From Stenocarpella maydis (lineage: Eukaryota; Ascomycota; Sordariomycetes; Diaporthales; Diaporthaceae), in contig NQMI01000020.1 in the NCBI GenBank assembly GCA_002270565.1, forward strand, positions 62,001-126,000: a DNA stretch of 64,000 nt. The letters run 5' to 3'. This document shows, one piece after another, positions 46,165-57,818 of the stretch. Under the pieces are notes generated by a model. The model saw only the letters and a list, made by a program, of their open reading frames with translations. It did no database searches and was not told the origin of the DNA. Position 1 is the stretch's first letter; every line of letters begins with the position of its first letter. The translations under genes and the position numbers were made by a program.

Positions 46165-47992
46165 CAAGCCACCCGTCCCTTCTCCCCCTCACCCTCCCTC
46201 AGCCTTGGGCAGCCTTGCCTTGGGCTGATCAAGACATGCCGTGTCCGATGCAGCATGTGCCCTGCCTTGGCCCCGCGCACCTGTCCAACTACCCCCATAG
46301 CGTGACCAGAGCGCGTATGTCTACATAGTAGTACGTAGCCCTTGTGCCATGCGCCGGTGCTATTTCCAGCCGTTTGGGAGAGAGCAGCCCTCGCAAGCAA
46401 ATTCCAATTCTCAAGGGGAAACCCTTTGTTCGGCCAGTATGCTCGGTCGTCTCATGATGATGATGATGACCGCAAAAGGCGGCTATATCCAGGCAACTTT
46501 GCTCAGCTCTCACCGGCCGCACCGGCCGAACCGGCCCATCGCAGCCCATGGTTACCGGACCGGTCGCATATCAGACTAGAGGCATAATCGACAGTCACAT
46601 GGCAAATCAACTCACCACCCTCTCTCTTTCTCTCTCTCTAGCCGCCGATCTTACTTGCTATTATTGAGCGCGCGCCCCCCGCGGCCCGTTGGACAGCGGT
46701 CTGCGAGCTGCCTCCCCTCCCCCCTCCCCGGCCCCGGGGGCCCCGTTGTTGCCCGGTGACAGCACCTCCTTTGCGAACCTGCTAGGGTTATCATGGGGAG
46801 CATCACGTAGCCAATTCATGCTTCGTGGTTGCACCGCAGATCTCGCTCCAAGGTCATGCGGAACCTTGACATCTCTGTCGGGATCCTTCTTGACCTCCAG
46901 GTCTATTTACGGAATAGACTTAAATTGTTACGGGAGCCTCCCGTCTCGGCCAAGGCGAGATCTATGAGGGAGGTGAGATATTCCCTCCAAGTCACTCTAC
47001 AATGTACGGGGGTACATCCCTCCATGCTCATTTCTGCACACCAATGGGCGGGCGGGCGGCCGTACATGTCGCACAATACTTGCCACGCACATGGATGTGG
47101 ACAACCTATCACCGCCCTTGATTGCATGTCCTGAGTAGCAGGCCTTCCAGGAACTCTAACAGCGTGCTTTCGCAATAAAACAATAACGATAATAAAAAAG
47201 CCTCGGGATCTTGTCAAGCATACCCTCACTTGCGGAGATAATCCGGCCGGTCGAGACCTCAGGTGCCTCCTCCCCCGGAATAGGAAATGCCTCTAGTCGC
47301 TTTGTTCAACTTGGCCTCCGCCTGTCGCCTTCAGGGGACGGACAGCACACACGTTAATACGACACATGCATTCCAGCACCAGATGCATGCCCAACCGCCA
47401 GATTAGGTGCCCTATGTTATGCTCATGCATCCTTCCGTAGATGAAGCGCATGATGCCATTGGGGGCGTGTGAACAGCCCGGGCTGGTGGTCATTGGCCCT
47501 GTTCCACCCCACGCCCCCCCTCCCCGTTGCTGTGAACCACGCGCGTGTTCTGACTGGGTAGGGTGCAGCTGTGCCTCGGGAGGATGTTCCGAATGCTTCT
47601 CCTACAGGGACCGTGCCTATTGGATACCAATCACTGTCAGATGTGATACGCATTGTCAGTGTAAACTCTGGCACCATCATCTGTGCGGCAAGACAACTCC
47701 TGAGAACGAACACAATGAGTGCATCCCGTGGGCCTACTTGCCCACCCTTTGTGGCGCGCGCAACCCACGATGATGGGATTTGTGAATGCTACTGTAGGCC
47801 GCATGTGATTCCAGTCTACGGCGTGACTCGCAGACCTGGATACGTAAGACGAGCCCGTGCTTGGTCTACCGCAGACAGAATGAGGCTGAAAGCTCGACAA
47901 CTGATTAGATGCCTTGTGGAGGTGCGGCCTTTCATTTCTTGCAAGCACCAGTATTTGATTTTCGCTCTCGCTTACCCGGTGGCCAGGACACT

Positions 47993-50671
47993 TCAATTCT
48001 CCTGATAGAACCAAGGGCGTAATGTTGCCTCGTGTCCGTCCCAGTAAGGTGTGCCGGGCAGTTCTACTGGTATGGGTATTGTACCTTGGAAACTAGCCAG
48101 CATGTTCCTGCCTTGGCCAGACCGGTCTGTGTGCGATCCGCTGGTCTTGAGGGAGTTGATGGGGAGTGGTGTTGGTGTCGTTACAGGGATCAACACGCCA
48201 GCTTCCCAATTGCGACAATTTAGCTTAGGCTGGCCTGTGTTTCGATCTTTGATGAGGCGGCCCCTGTTCCAGACTTAACTCAATCTCTCGGGTATGAGTT
48301 CCAGCAGATTGGGGACACTCACCACGCGCTTTCAGACAGATTGTGACTTCCCACATACGCCCATCCACTGCCTTCTCCCTCAGACCCCGAACTGCGCCTC
48401 CGAACAAAGAGCAGCTTGCTGTGGGAGAGTAAGCCAGTTCGCACATTCTTGGAATCTCGGAGAACCTCGCGGGGGAACGATTTGGAATCCCACCAACGAG
48501 GCTGGAAGCAGATCGTACCGGCTGACTAAACTGTAATCAGGACCCGCCATTCAGGTTGCAGACTGGGGGCGGGGTACAAGGGTTGTGAAGTTTTCTCCGG
48601 GGCATTTCGGCAACTTACGTTCGTCCCGCCTCGACTGATTCGTACCGTGTCGTGCGAGGGAAAATACACTCGCATATGCTCCTTGAAGTCCTCGTGGCTG
48701 CGCCCAGGAGATGCATCCTTGTTCTTCTTCTGTTTCCCCGTTCTGTCCTCATACTGGATCATGCCAGAGTCGCCTGCTTGTCGTGTCAGCATAGATCGCG
48801 GCCGGCAAGCACCCGTGTGGCACACAGACCTTTGCAAGCATTGTATAGAGCAGCCATGAGGTCATTGTTGACGGCACCAATGGACGAGCACTGAAGTGGA
48901 CCTTGTCAGGTCCCACATTGTCCGGGTGTTTTTTTGAGTGGTGTACCCACGATGTAGTCAACCTCGACTGGCTCGTCACTGGCAAGCCCCAGTGTCTTCA
49001 CTGCAGAACCGAGTCCACAATAACCTTGAGCGTAAATATCAGCCCTGATAGTTTGTTTGTTTAAAGTAATATTGTGTGCAGATCCAACACACCTGTTCGT
49101 GCCCATGTGTCAACGTTGGGATGAGAACCTCCACTAGAGACCGTCAATAACGGACACCTTGAGTCAGGTTATGCATTACGCACACTGTGTGTATGAACCC
49201 ATAGCGGGATGTTTCAGAGAAGTCCTACTACCATGTCAGCAAAAGGTGTCCAACAAGCTGGTGAGGTCTTCCGTCAGGGTGGGCCGGGGGTAGGGGGGAG
49301 GGGGTGCCCGCTGTAGTGCCCGAAACCTTCCATCGTTCAACCGGGATAACACCAGGAGATCGGGGGGTGGTGGGTACAGGAGAGCGGACATGGGGCCTGT
49401 GACTCGGAAGGGTTGCTGAGATCCGCCGGAATGATGGCGGGATGTCGGGATTAACACCTACGTAGTTGCGCAGGCTATTGACCATCTTTCCATCAACACC
49501 CTGGCGCTCCAAAAAGAATTGCAGCTCCGCTCCGAAATGGGTGAGTGAATTGGCTGCGACTCTGGCAGGGTCATCAATCCGTGGAAGATCGATCAGAAAC
49601 ACCATCTAGTGAGCGACCAGGTGAGCGAAAGAACTCGGCCGCGGTCACGGTGAACTTACATTCTCCATCACTCCCGTCTCACCCCAGTCATAGGGAACTA
49701 GATTTCCCGTCGGAACGGTTATGCGGAGGTATTTCGGGTATTTCAGCAGCATGAGTTTGGAGTGCATACAACCACGTTCCATCGGTGGAAAGCAGAACCT
49801 GATCGCATTTTCGGGCACGTTGTTTCGCATCTGGTCTTTCTGGTGACAGTATCAGCAGCGCTCAGGCATGGGTGGGAAGTCAAGCCAAACAGAGCGGAAG
49901 CTATGTCCAACTACGGAAGAGCATCCCACCTGCCTCTCCAAAGGGGCTGTGGCACAGGACGGGGCCCCGCGGGAGACATGGGGGTGGGTTATGACTTACA
50001 GTCTCTTCGTCCGCAGCGTAGGCTATCAGAAGTACCTTTGTCTTGCCGAGGTTCAACTTGCTCATGAGCCATTCCTCATCCCATTGGAAGGAGCTGAGCA
50101 CGGCGAGCTCCAGGGTGTCCCTCTGCAAGACCTCCTCAATGGTGATGTCGTCGTCCCGACGGGCATAACCTGAGGCCCAAGTCCTCCGGACGGTGCCCCG
50201 TGGGTGAGCAAGATGTGCCGCGGAAACTCCCTTGCTGGCGTTGGGGTTTGAGTTCAGGCTAGAGACCGCAGATGGCATCGAAGGCTGGGACATCCCGGGT
50301 GATCCGGTGGAGCGGCCAGGCAGGCTGCGCTGGCCACTGGAGAGCCTCGACCGTTGCGCCGGCGGTGTGTGCGTGTCGAGATCTGTCGGGCCTGCCTTGC
50401 GTTTCTTCAACCTGGCCAAGCGCTCCTCCTCCATTTTCTTGCGGTCGATGACAAGCATGCCCGTGGCCAAGCCACCTGCTGAGGACTGATTGCCCGCCTG
50501 TGCTTGGACAATGCCTTGGCCAAGGCCATGCTCATTGTCGACGGTGCTGTTGGCACTGCCTGGCACGTCGTTCGTCGTGGGCGCGGTCGCGGACTCGCCA
50601 AGGCTCATGGCGATCGCGCGACGCAGCGCCTCGTCTTCGTCGTCGCATCCATTCAGCTCCATGCTCGCCAT
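47993..50671 (-). CDS. TDP1: Tyrosyl-DNA phosphodiesterase 1 with N-terminal ubiquitin-interacting motif
   Basis: Phospholipase-D-superfamily repair enzyme that removes topoisomerase I peptides from DNA 3' ends. Model: complement(join(47993..48263, 48323..48525, 48619..48773, 48830..48890, 48951..49024, 49093..49133, 49184..49224, 49462..49605, 49660..49839, 50000..50671)), 613 aa, ten exons with all phases consistent. Residues 10-25 (DDEDEALRRAIAMSLG) fit a ubiquitin-interacting motif. The catalytic core starts at about TVRRTWASGY. First HKD-like site: H250/K252 (GCMHSKLMLLKY) with N270 (TGN). Second: H491/K493 (LLSHSKLLFV) with N518 (GSHNLSESAW). Other landmarks are LVPYDWGETGVMEN, ARTGYCGLGSAVKTLGLASD, RWWDSKSFPREVL and NWEAGVLIP. 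It ends PWFYQEN. The acceptors of the two 41-nt exons are inferred from family fit. Confidence 0.93.
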
Positions 50672-53664
50672 TAGAACTGGGCGCCGGAGCACGAGGGCCA
50701 AGTCAAGAAGGGGGTGTGTGTGTGCAGAAGAGGGCTGGGGTCTCGGTGGCTCTGGCAGTCTGCTGCACTTAGGCACGTGTTGGTAGGTTTGCCTGGGGCC
50801 AAAACAAAACCAAAAAAGTGGGTGGGATTGATGAAGTCCAGGGTGTTTGAAGTTGATGTCAAGGACTTGCTTCTACACACCACACTAGTGCATTGCATGT
50901 ACGGGGGGCGGGAAGCTTGCTGGCTGCCCCTCCATTCCGCAATGGGTGGATGGGTGGGGGCTGCAGTGGCTATACATAGCAGACGATGTCGTTGTACCTA
51001 CGATTTCTATTGGCAACCCCGAAGCCACCAGGTCACACTTTGCCTAATTTGTTAGCAAAAGCTACTTCGAGAGGACAAGGTTGGGAAAGGGTGCGCTGCC
51101 ACGTGAAATACGATGCTTGTCTCGGAACAAAACTTGAGCTGCACCACAGTAGTGGGTATCGAGCGGACTGTACTCGGCGACTTTTTCGACACTGCGAAAC
51201 CGTCGTTGCAGCTGCCAACTCCATGCCCTGACCAAGGAAAACGTGCAATTTCCGGTCAATACCGTGATGGCCTCCCACGGTGGGCTCTAAAGCTGAGTTC
51301 TAAAGTTGGGCGTCGCCTCAGCAAATGTCCAACTTTGTTCCTCAATGACCGGCCATGCGAGAACTCATAGTTGGAACACTGATGTGTTGCTCGTTTCCAG
51401 CGGCCACATGGGCAGCGGCATTTCCCCGGTGATTCAGGTCTCACAGTGGATGTTGATCTCCTCCTTTGCGTCACTCTCAAGCAGCTCGAAGATGGACCAA
51501 GGCAGAAGAAATATGATGCTCTCTCTGGAGACCGCCAAAGGCACACAATCGGCACGAGTCACATTATGCCAGTATATTGTTCTTCATAGAACCAAGTACG
51601 TGGTATGAACTCCCTTGCCGTAGTCTTCATGTGCCCCTCTCGATGTCTGGACTTTACCAGCGTAGTGCTGTCTGGAAAGAGAGGCCTCACCCCGCGGAGG
51701 TCAAGCCAGCCTAATCGCTCTGTACCGTACCGTAGCTGCCTAGTTGAAATCACAGCATCTAAAACAAGCTGTTTGACAGCTTAATACAAGCACACCCTAC
51801 TACCCCTCCATGATCCGTATCGTCCTTCGACTCTGCCCATGGGCAGCAATCGTGGACCTCTGCGCTGGGGTTCCCTTATCGTAGAGGGACTCGAAGGGCC
51901 CACTACGAGTTTATGCCCAGTCCGGGCTTTGAAGTTTACGGGCTGTCGACCTCCTCCTTGAGACTGGCAGGATACACCGTGTCCCTATCAGAGCAGAACC
52001 AGGAGGTTTTCTCAGAAGCGTGAATGAGCCACATGGCGCCCCTCCACCCCAGGAAGTAGTGTCACAGCTACAGGCTGGGCCTCCTTGGCTTCGCTAAGTC
52101 GATCTAAACATGTGGACAGAGGAGCCTCGACGCATATACACAGTCACGACCTCAATGCTCGTCCACAGAAGTAGCCACAGTACCCACCGAACAGGCTTTT
52201 AAGCATACTCCTGTCAAGACCGTATCACGGCACCAGCCCAGGACCTGCCTGCATGCTGTGTCGACATCAAGTAGACGCGGGAGCCTCTGATTAGTTATCA
52301 CCACGTTTCTGAGGTTATCTTGCTTGGGTCCCAATTCCAATCTAGAGACTTACCGGTGGTCTGGGAACCAATCACTCTAAATCGCCCCGCGTACGGACAA
52401 GATCCCTCCGGCCGAGCTACGGGAATCTCTATATTGACATGTTCCAGTAGCATCTACTGCGGAACGGATATGGAGTCATGCTGACAAAGTCGCTCATACA
52501 TCAATCAGCTAGTAGGAAGCCAGGCCTTGATGGCGACACTGGCCTATGCTCAAAGCCCTGCTATTGAGACGAAGGCCAAACACCTCCTCGCTCGGACGGA
52601 ACCCAAGGCAAGAAAGAGGTGAGGCCAGCTGCGACTACGCTAAGTTCGGTGACAACGCCAAATATGCCATACTTCTCCCGAGCCCAGTACGAGAAAAGGC
52701 TGGGCTGTTGACCACGCACTGCTGGACAGAGACACAGTGCCGTCCACACGAACCCAAAGGGTGACACATGCATATCCTCTGGTGGCCAGAAAATGCATAT
52801 AGTGGTCTTGCTTCTGCGACACACTCTTGTACGCCGAGAAGAAGAAAAAGGAAAGAAGCCTGTCGCTACCAACCACGCACCGAAGAACACGCCAGTAGAA
52901 AGATGGATTAGGCACTCTAGAGCTAAAGACCATGCCTAGCGATTAAACAATGGCCACCTCATACCGCCGAAAGAAAAAAGAAATTATAGTTTTGTTGTTG
53001 TCCAGATGTAGACCTTCCCCTGGAACAAAGCTTCACTTGTCTCGAGCTGCAATGCAGACTCAAATCCAAGTTCCACCATGTTACTCACATCCCTTCAGCC
53101 CCCAACCCCAGAATACCTTCCCAGACCGATCTTGCTCCAACGACAAACGCCAGTCGAAGTGGGTATCACCAGGCATCACCAAGAACCAGAACCATGCCTT
53201 AGCTCTCATACCAGATGAACCTCCAGATAAGATGCCCTCCATTGTACATTTGTCGAGTAGAGTAAAAGAAATCCATAACAGGCGGCCTCACCGATGTGCC
53301 TAAACGGCAGCATCCGAGAGCCAGAAAACGCCTGGAGAACGCCGAAAATATGATGAGACATGGAGTTTTCGAACGACCCTGATCTCCTAGCGAACCGGGC
53401 CCGCTATCCAAGCCTGCCCATGCAGAAAGCAGAAGGCCAAGTCCCTGTGATAACGCCTCTGGAGTCAACTTTAGAAGACATGCGTGGAAAAGTGAGACTG
53501 CCCTGGCATATCTATGCAGAATTATGTGCCAAGTGCTATTGAAAAAACAAGTAAGGATCGACTGCGCCCATGAAAATGACGCCCTTTGGAAATTTGAGAT
53601 GCTGTGTGCAAACAACTGGAGAGTATGGGGTAGTCGAGATGCGGGAGGTCTCGGATCAGGTTGG
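50672..53664. other. Intergenic: TDP1 5' flank / decapping-factor gene 3' flank, possible gene relic
   Basis: About 3 kb. Fragmentary minus-strand open stretches look protein-like but cannot be joined into a gene. One is at 52155-52340 (NVVITNQRLPRLLDVDTACR...). Another, at about 51420-51500, reads FELLESDAKEEINIHCET before a stop. They may be relics of a decayed gene. No start, splice model or family name can be given. Confidence 0.4.
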
Positions 53665-54843
53665 CTAGGCACGCCCCGCGGAGGGGCCTGTCTGTTGTGG
53701 TGGGCTGCTGTTACTATCGAGCCCAGCCCCAATTGGAAACGGTAGCTTGAGAGCCTGGCGCAGGGCATTCTCCCCACGGTACTTCCAGTCTTCCGGAGCC
53801 CCCGGGCTTGCATTTTGGATAACAGATGCCCCGTTACTGACTGGGGGATAACCCTGTGAAGCGGCGGTGGGGTACGGAAGGACTCCCGGTGAGTCGGTCT
53901 GACGCTGAGACGGTGATGAGGCCGCATTCATAGGCGGGGTTCCAGAAGCAATTCCAAGCAGTCTCTTGACCATCTCGGATTTCTCGTCCGAACGAGGGGG
54001 CGTCGCCATATGGTGAGGGATCTCATGTGCTTGGCCCTGTCGCTGAGCCTGCCGCAGCTTCCCTGCCTCACTAGACCCGACGGCGCGAGATTTTTCGTGG
54101 ATAGGCAGGGCAAAAGGCTCGTGTCGTGGCCCAGACCCAGCAGTCCCGCTGGAACCAGAGTTGCCATTCTGAGCTGGGCGGCTAGGAAGTTTTAGGGGAA
54201 TTGGATCAAAGGAATAATTGGCATCCCGGCCGGCTCGTCCCTCAGAAGGTGGGGAGAAGGGACCATCTGCGGCCGCAACGTTTGCCGAGCTTGTTCTGCA
54301 GGCTCGCTCCTTCTCGGCCCGGTCTGCCCGGAAGAGCAGATCCAGAGGAGACTCGTCGCGGCGAACCTGGGGTACGGTTGCAGGTTGAGGGGGGCTGGGA
54401 GAGTCGCAGTCAGAAGCCGGCGGTGATGGCTCTTTAGGGCGTCCATTAATAGTAGCTGACTCGGATCGCATCCTGAAGAAGCTTGGCATTGGGAGCGAGC
54501 CCGGGGCAGGGGAGGCGTGAAAATTGGCGCCAGCAAAGGCAGTCGAGCTGGGTCTGTTGTTCGCAGAGTGCGGCGGGGTGCGGCGCCCAGGCTTGGTAGG
54601 TCCGGGAGATGTCGAGACATGCGAGGGCCGGGCCGATCTGCTGCTCTGCTTCGCGGACTTGGGGTGGATAGGTTGGGAACCCGGAGCCGGGCTGGCATTC
54701 TTGGACTTGAGGGGTGTCGCAGGGAAATCGGCCGGGAAAGGCATGTTTGTCAGGACGTCGCCCTCAGAGGCGTAGTTCTTGCGGGCCGAGGGCGGTTTGC
54801 CGTTGCGGCGGCGCCGGGCAGGAGTTTGTTTGTTTTGTTCCAT
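53665..54843 (-). CDS. PNRC/EDC1-like mRNA decapping activator candidate (low-complexity protein)
   Basis: 392-aa, Ser/Pro-rich, mostly disordered protein with a basic N-terminus (MEQNKQTPARRRRNGKPP). Three short conserved blocks stand out. Residues 102-122 fit the PNRC-type pattern FAGAxF...P.P..LPxPSF (FAGANFHASPAPGSLPMPSF), which in human PNRC2 and yeast Edc1/Edc2 binds decapping factors. Residues 163-180 read DESPLDLLFRADRAEKER, a block seen in ascomycete orthologues. A C-terminal helix reads WKYRGENALRQALKLPF. These suggest a protein that binds Dcp1/Dcp2 and promotes mRNA decapping in P-bodies; that role is inference from motifs. Ascomycete relatives often carry the misleading name 'proteophosphoglycan'. 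The start was chosen at MEQNK; the in-frame frame upstream to 54951 is probably leader. It is divergent from RBX1. Confidence 0.65.
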   Translation of the reverse strand: MEQNKQTPARRRRNGKPPSARKNYASEGDVLTNMPFPADFPATPLKSKNASPAPGSQPIHPKSAKQSSRSARPSHVSTSPGPTKPGRRTPPHSANNRPSSTAFAGANFHASPAPGSLPMPSFFRMRSESATINGRPKEPSPPASDCDSPSPPQPATVPQVRRDESPLDLLFRADRAEKERACRTSSANVAAADGPFSPPSEGRAGRDANYSFDPIPLKLPSRPAQNGNSGSSGTAGSGPRHEPFALPIHEKSRAVGSSEAGKLRQAQRQGQAHEIPHHMATPPRSDEKSEMVKRLLGIASGTPPMNAASSPSQRQTDSPGVLPYPTAASQGYPPVSNGASVIQNASPGAPEDWKYRGENALRQALKLPFPIGAGLDSNSSPPQQTGPSAGRA

Positions 54844-56546
54844 CGTGAAAGGCCTGGCCGGCAATGCCACACACGAGACTTGATAGGAGGTGGGTTCTAC
54901 TGGCCACGTCATGAGCAACACAGTTCTGGCCCAGCTGGCGAGGTTGAGCATCTCTTTGCGCTTACCTTTGAAGTCGGTCTGGAGGTGGCTAACTTGCGGT
55001 CGCCGGGCCGGGTGGTCGATCTACGCGTGAGGGGTGGGTTCTTGTGGGCTGCGAGGCTGGGAGGATACCGATGTTCGATGGATGAATACTGGATTTTGTT
55101 GAAGTTGGCCTAGACATAGGCATGGCTGTTTTCTGAGATTCGATTTCCGCGAACGAATGGTACGACCTTCCCGTGGAGGTGCCAGAGAAGCTGGCAGGCC
55201 AGAGCAGGGCGGTACGTCGTCGGTCGAGATGAGAAGATGATGATGGGTCTAAGGAGGTGCAGGGTGATTTTGGCGCCGGGCTCCAGTGGTTAAAACACTG
55301 TTGTGTGGTCGGGCAGTCCTTCCTGCTTGGCTTGGGACTCGAGACTTGAGAGTCGGTATTGTGATGCACGGTATTTGTTGCGCCTTGGTGTGTTGAAGAA
55401 GGAGGCAGTCGGTCGGTCGGTCAGGCTCGAACGAACGAACAAACAGTGTCGGGTTGGCAGTAGGTTGGGTTGGTCGGTCGTCCAGGGAGGCTGAGTAAGA
55501 GGGGAAGGAGGCGTGGGTAGGTAGTGGGAGGCAGGTGACGTGGAGTGTAAATACACCTTATGTACACCAGTTGACCCTGTTTTGCAACGGCAAGAGTTCT
55601 GCGGCAAGAGTTGGCCTCAGCCCACTTTATTTCCAAACAGGTTAGCGTACAAGGAGGTTGCTGGCGGGCCTTTGGGCCTGGCCTCGAGCTCGGAACAAAG
55701 GGTAAGGGAAAGGGGGGGGGGGTTGGCAGACGATCTCTCCTCTCTTAATTGCCATGCTGTTTCTATGCCCTCTCGGAGGGGATCCACAAGAAGGCTGTTA
55801 CTGGAGGACGTTCCCGTCATACTGAAGCTGTCAGTAGATACATAAATACCTACCTAGGTGTTGGGTCACCGTCCACTGAAGACTGCTTCATTCTCTTCCG
55901 GCCCCCGCCGCCTACCTACCTACGGTACATATGTGTGCACCTTGGTACCCAATCAGGCAAGCGTGGCGGTGTGTATACCCAAGCATTGGCTGGAGGGCAC
56001 CCTGTTGGAATATGACGTGGGCCCCCACTCCAATCGCCGGGAAGCCCGTGCTGCCAGCCGAGAGACGTTCGGTGGGGCATATGGCGGCATCCAGATGGCC
56101 CATCCCGAGCCAGGCACCTGGGGCAACTCACACTGAGGTAGCAACTTCACGTCTGAACCGTCTCCGTTTCTAAAGGCGACCGTTGCGAGCCCTCTATTTC
56201 CTCCGTGCTCTGCGCTCTTCGCTCTTCGGAGACTACACGGCAGGCAGCAACCCAGCTTCTTGTGCCTGACTTCTTTGCTGGCTCTACTTTGAGAGTCAAG
56301 AAGGGCATTTGGAATCCAGTAAGTCTTCAAAGCAGACGACCGCCGCCATCAAGGTCCCTATTCCCGCCTCCAAATACCTAGCCAGGTGCTCTCTTGGGAA
56401 GCGACTGTACTCCTCCTAATCTCTTATGTGCTTTCCCAGTAGTTCTCGACGGAGCCCACCCATTGTTTGGCTTCTGAATTCGCAGCACGCATCGACACAC
56501 CTCAAGTTGCCAACACATCCAGCCTTTCCGTTCGACCTCTTTCATC
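54844..56546. other. Divergent intergenic region decapping-factor candidate / RBX1
   Basis: About 1.7 kb holding two promoters. It contains a G12-13 run (about 55709-55720) and a near-match TACCTAGGTG (55851-55860) followed by CCTACCTACC sequence (55910-55920). No gene supported. Confidence 0.6.
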
Positions 56547-57098
<552 letters not shown>

Positions 57099-57342
57099 TA
57101 GACGAAGCACCAAGGACATGGACATTAGACGGGGCCAAGTATCACGAGGGCGGTCTGTTCGCAGTGGGGCAGACACATGGGGCGGGATCATCAACTATCA
57201 AGATGATGATGGCATAACACATAGTGCATGCAGGATAGCATCCATTTTGATCCTCGCATTCATTATACGAGCCACCGCGGCTGTACCTCTCCCAGAATAA
57301 TATGTCTCAAAGAACACCAACAACGAGTCCGCGACCATGATC

Positions 57343-57818
57343 TCATCGTACTGACTTCTCGTCTATAACAAGATCCTGTGGAACCGAAATTGCGGCTGCT
57401 CCTCCCCCAATTGGTAGCCATTTGACAGGATTCTTGTTGTAAAAAGGCCAAGGCGGGATGATGGCGAGGAACGTCAGGGCAGTGCCGCCAAGCCCAAGGT
57501 AGACGGCGAGCTTGATGTCCTGCAGGAAGTAACCGACGAGGAAGGAGATGACCTGGATGGTCCGGTGTTAGGCTTGTCGCCGCTTGTCGCACGGGCAATG
57601 GGATGATGGGCAACTCACGCCAACTATGCTCAAGAGTACGGTCGACAGGGTCTCGGCGAGCTTTTGGCCCTCGAAGTCCTATGGGAACGATCTGTCAGCC
57701 AACTAACTGATGTTGTCCGCGTGAGATAGGCTGGCGAAGCTAGCAGAAGGGGGCAGGAGAGACATACGATCTGCCCCTCGGCGACGTCGCGGATCTGGTC
57801 GAGAATTTGCTCCGCCAT
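57343..57818 (-). CDS. SPC1: Signal peptidase complex subunit 1 (SPC12)
   Basis: Small non-catalytic ER membrane subunit of signal peptidase. Model: complement(join(57343..57552, 57619..57678, 57768..57818)), 106 aa. Splicing gives MAEQILDQIRDVAEGQI|DFEGQKLAETLSTVLLSIVG|VISFLVGYFLQDIKLAVYL. Two hydrophobic helices form a hairpin (STVLLSIVGVISFLVGYFLQ and AVYLGLGGTALTFLAIIPPW), followed by the family's PPWPFYNKNPVKWLP. Both introns are phase 0 (89 and 66 bp). Length, hairpin and the FEGQ...WPFYN..PVKWLP signature identify it. Confidence 0.94.

Larger units (their letters stand above)
37465..47992. other. Gene-free block upstream of the WOPR gene
   Basis: About 10.5 kb between the WOPR start and the TDP1 stop. 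No frame shows family-like protein sequence, and many open frames begin with non-ATG codons. It contains TACCTAGGTA at 38375-38384 and 45691-45700, TACTCCGTAC at 41159-41168, G/C runs (39025-39034 and others near 40529, 41128, 43295, 44355, 45829), and three short tandem repeats listed separately. It is best read as an extended promoter/leader region of the WOPR gene plus neutral DNA; non-coding RNA genes cannot be judged by eye. Confidence 0.6.
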
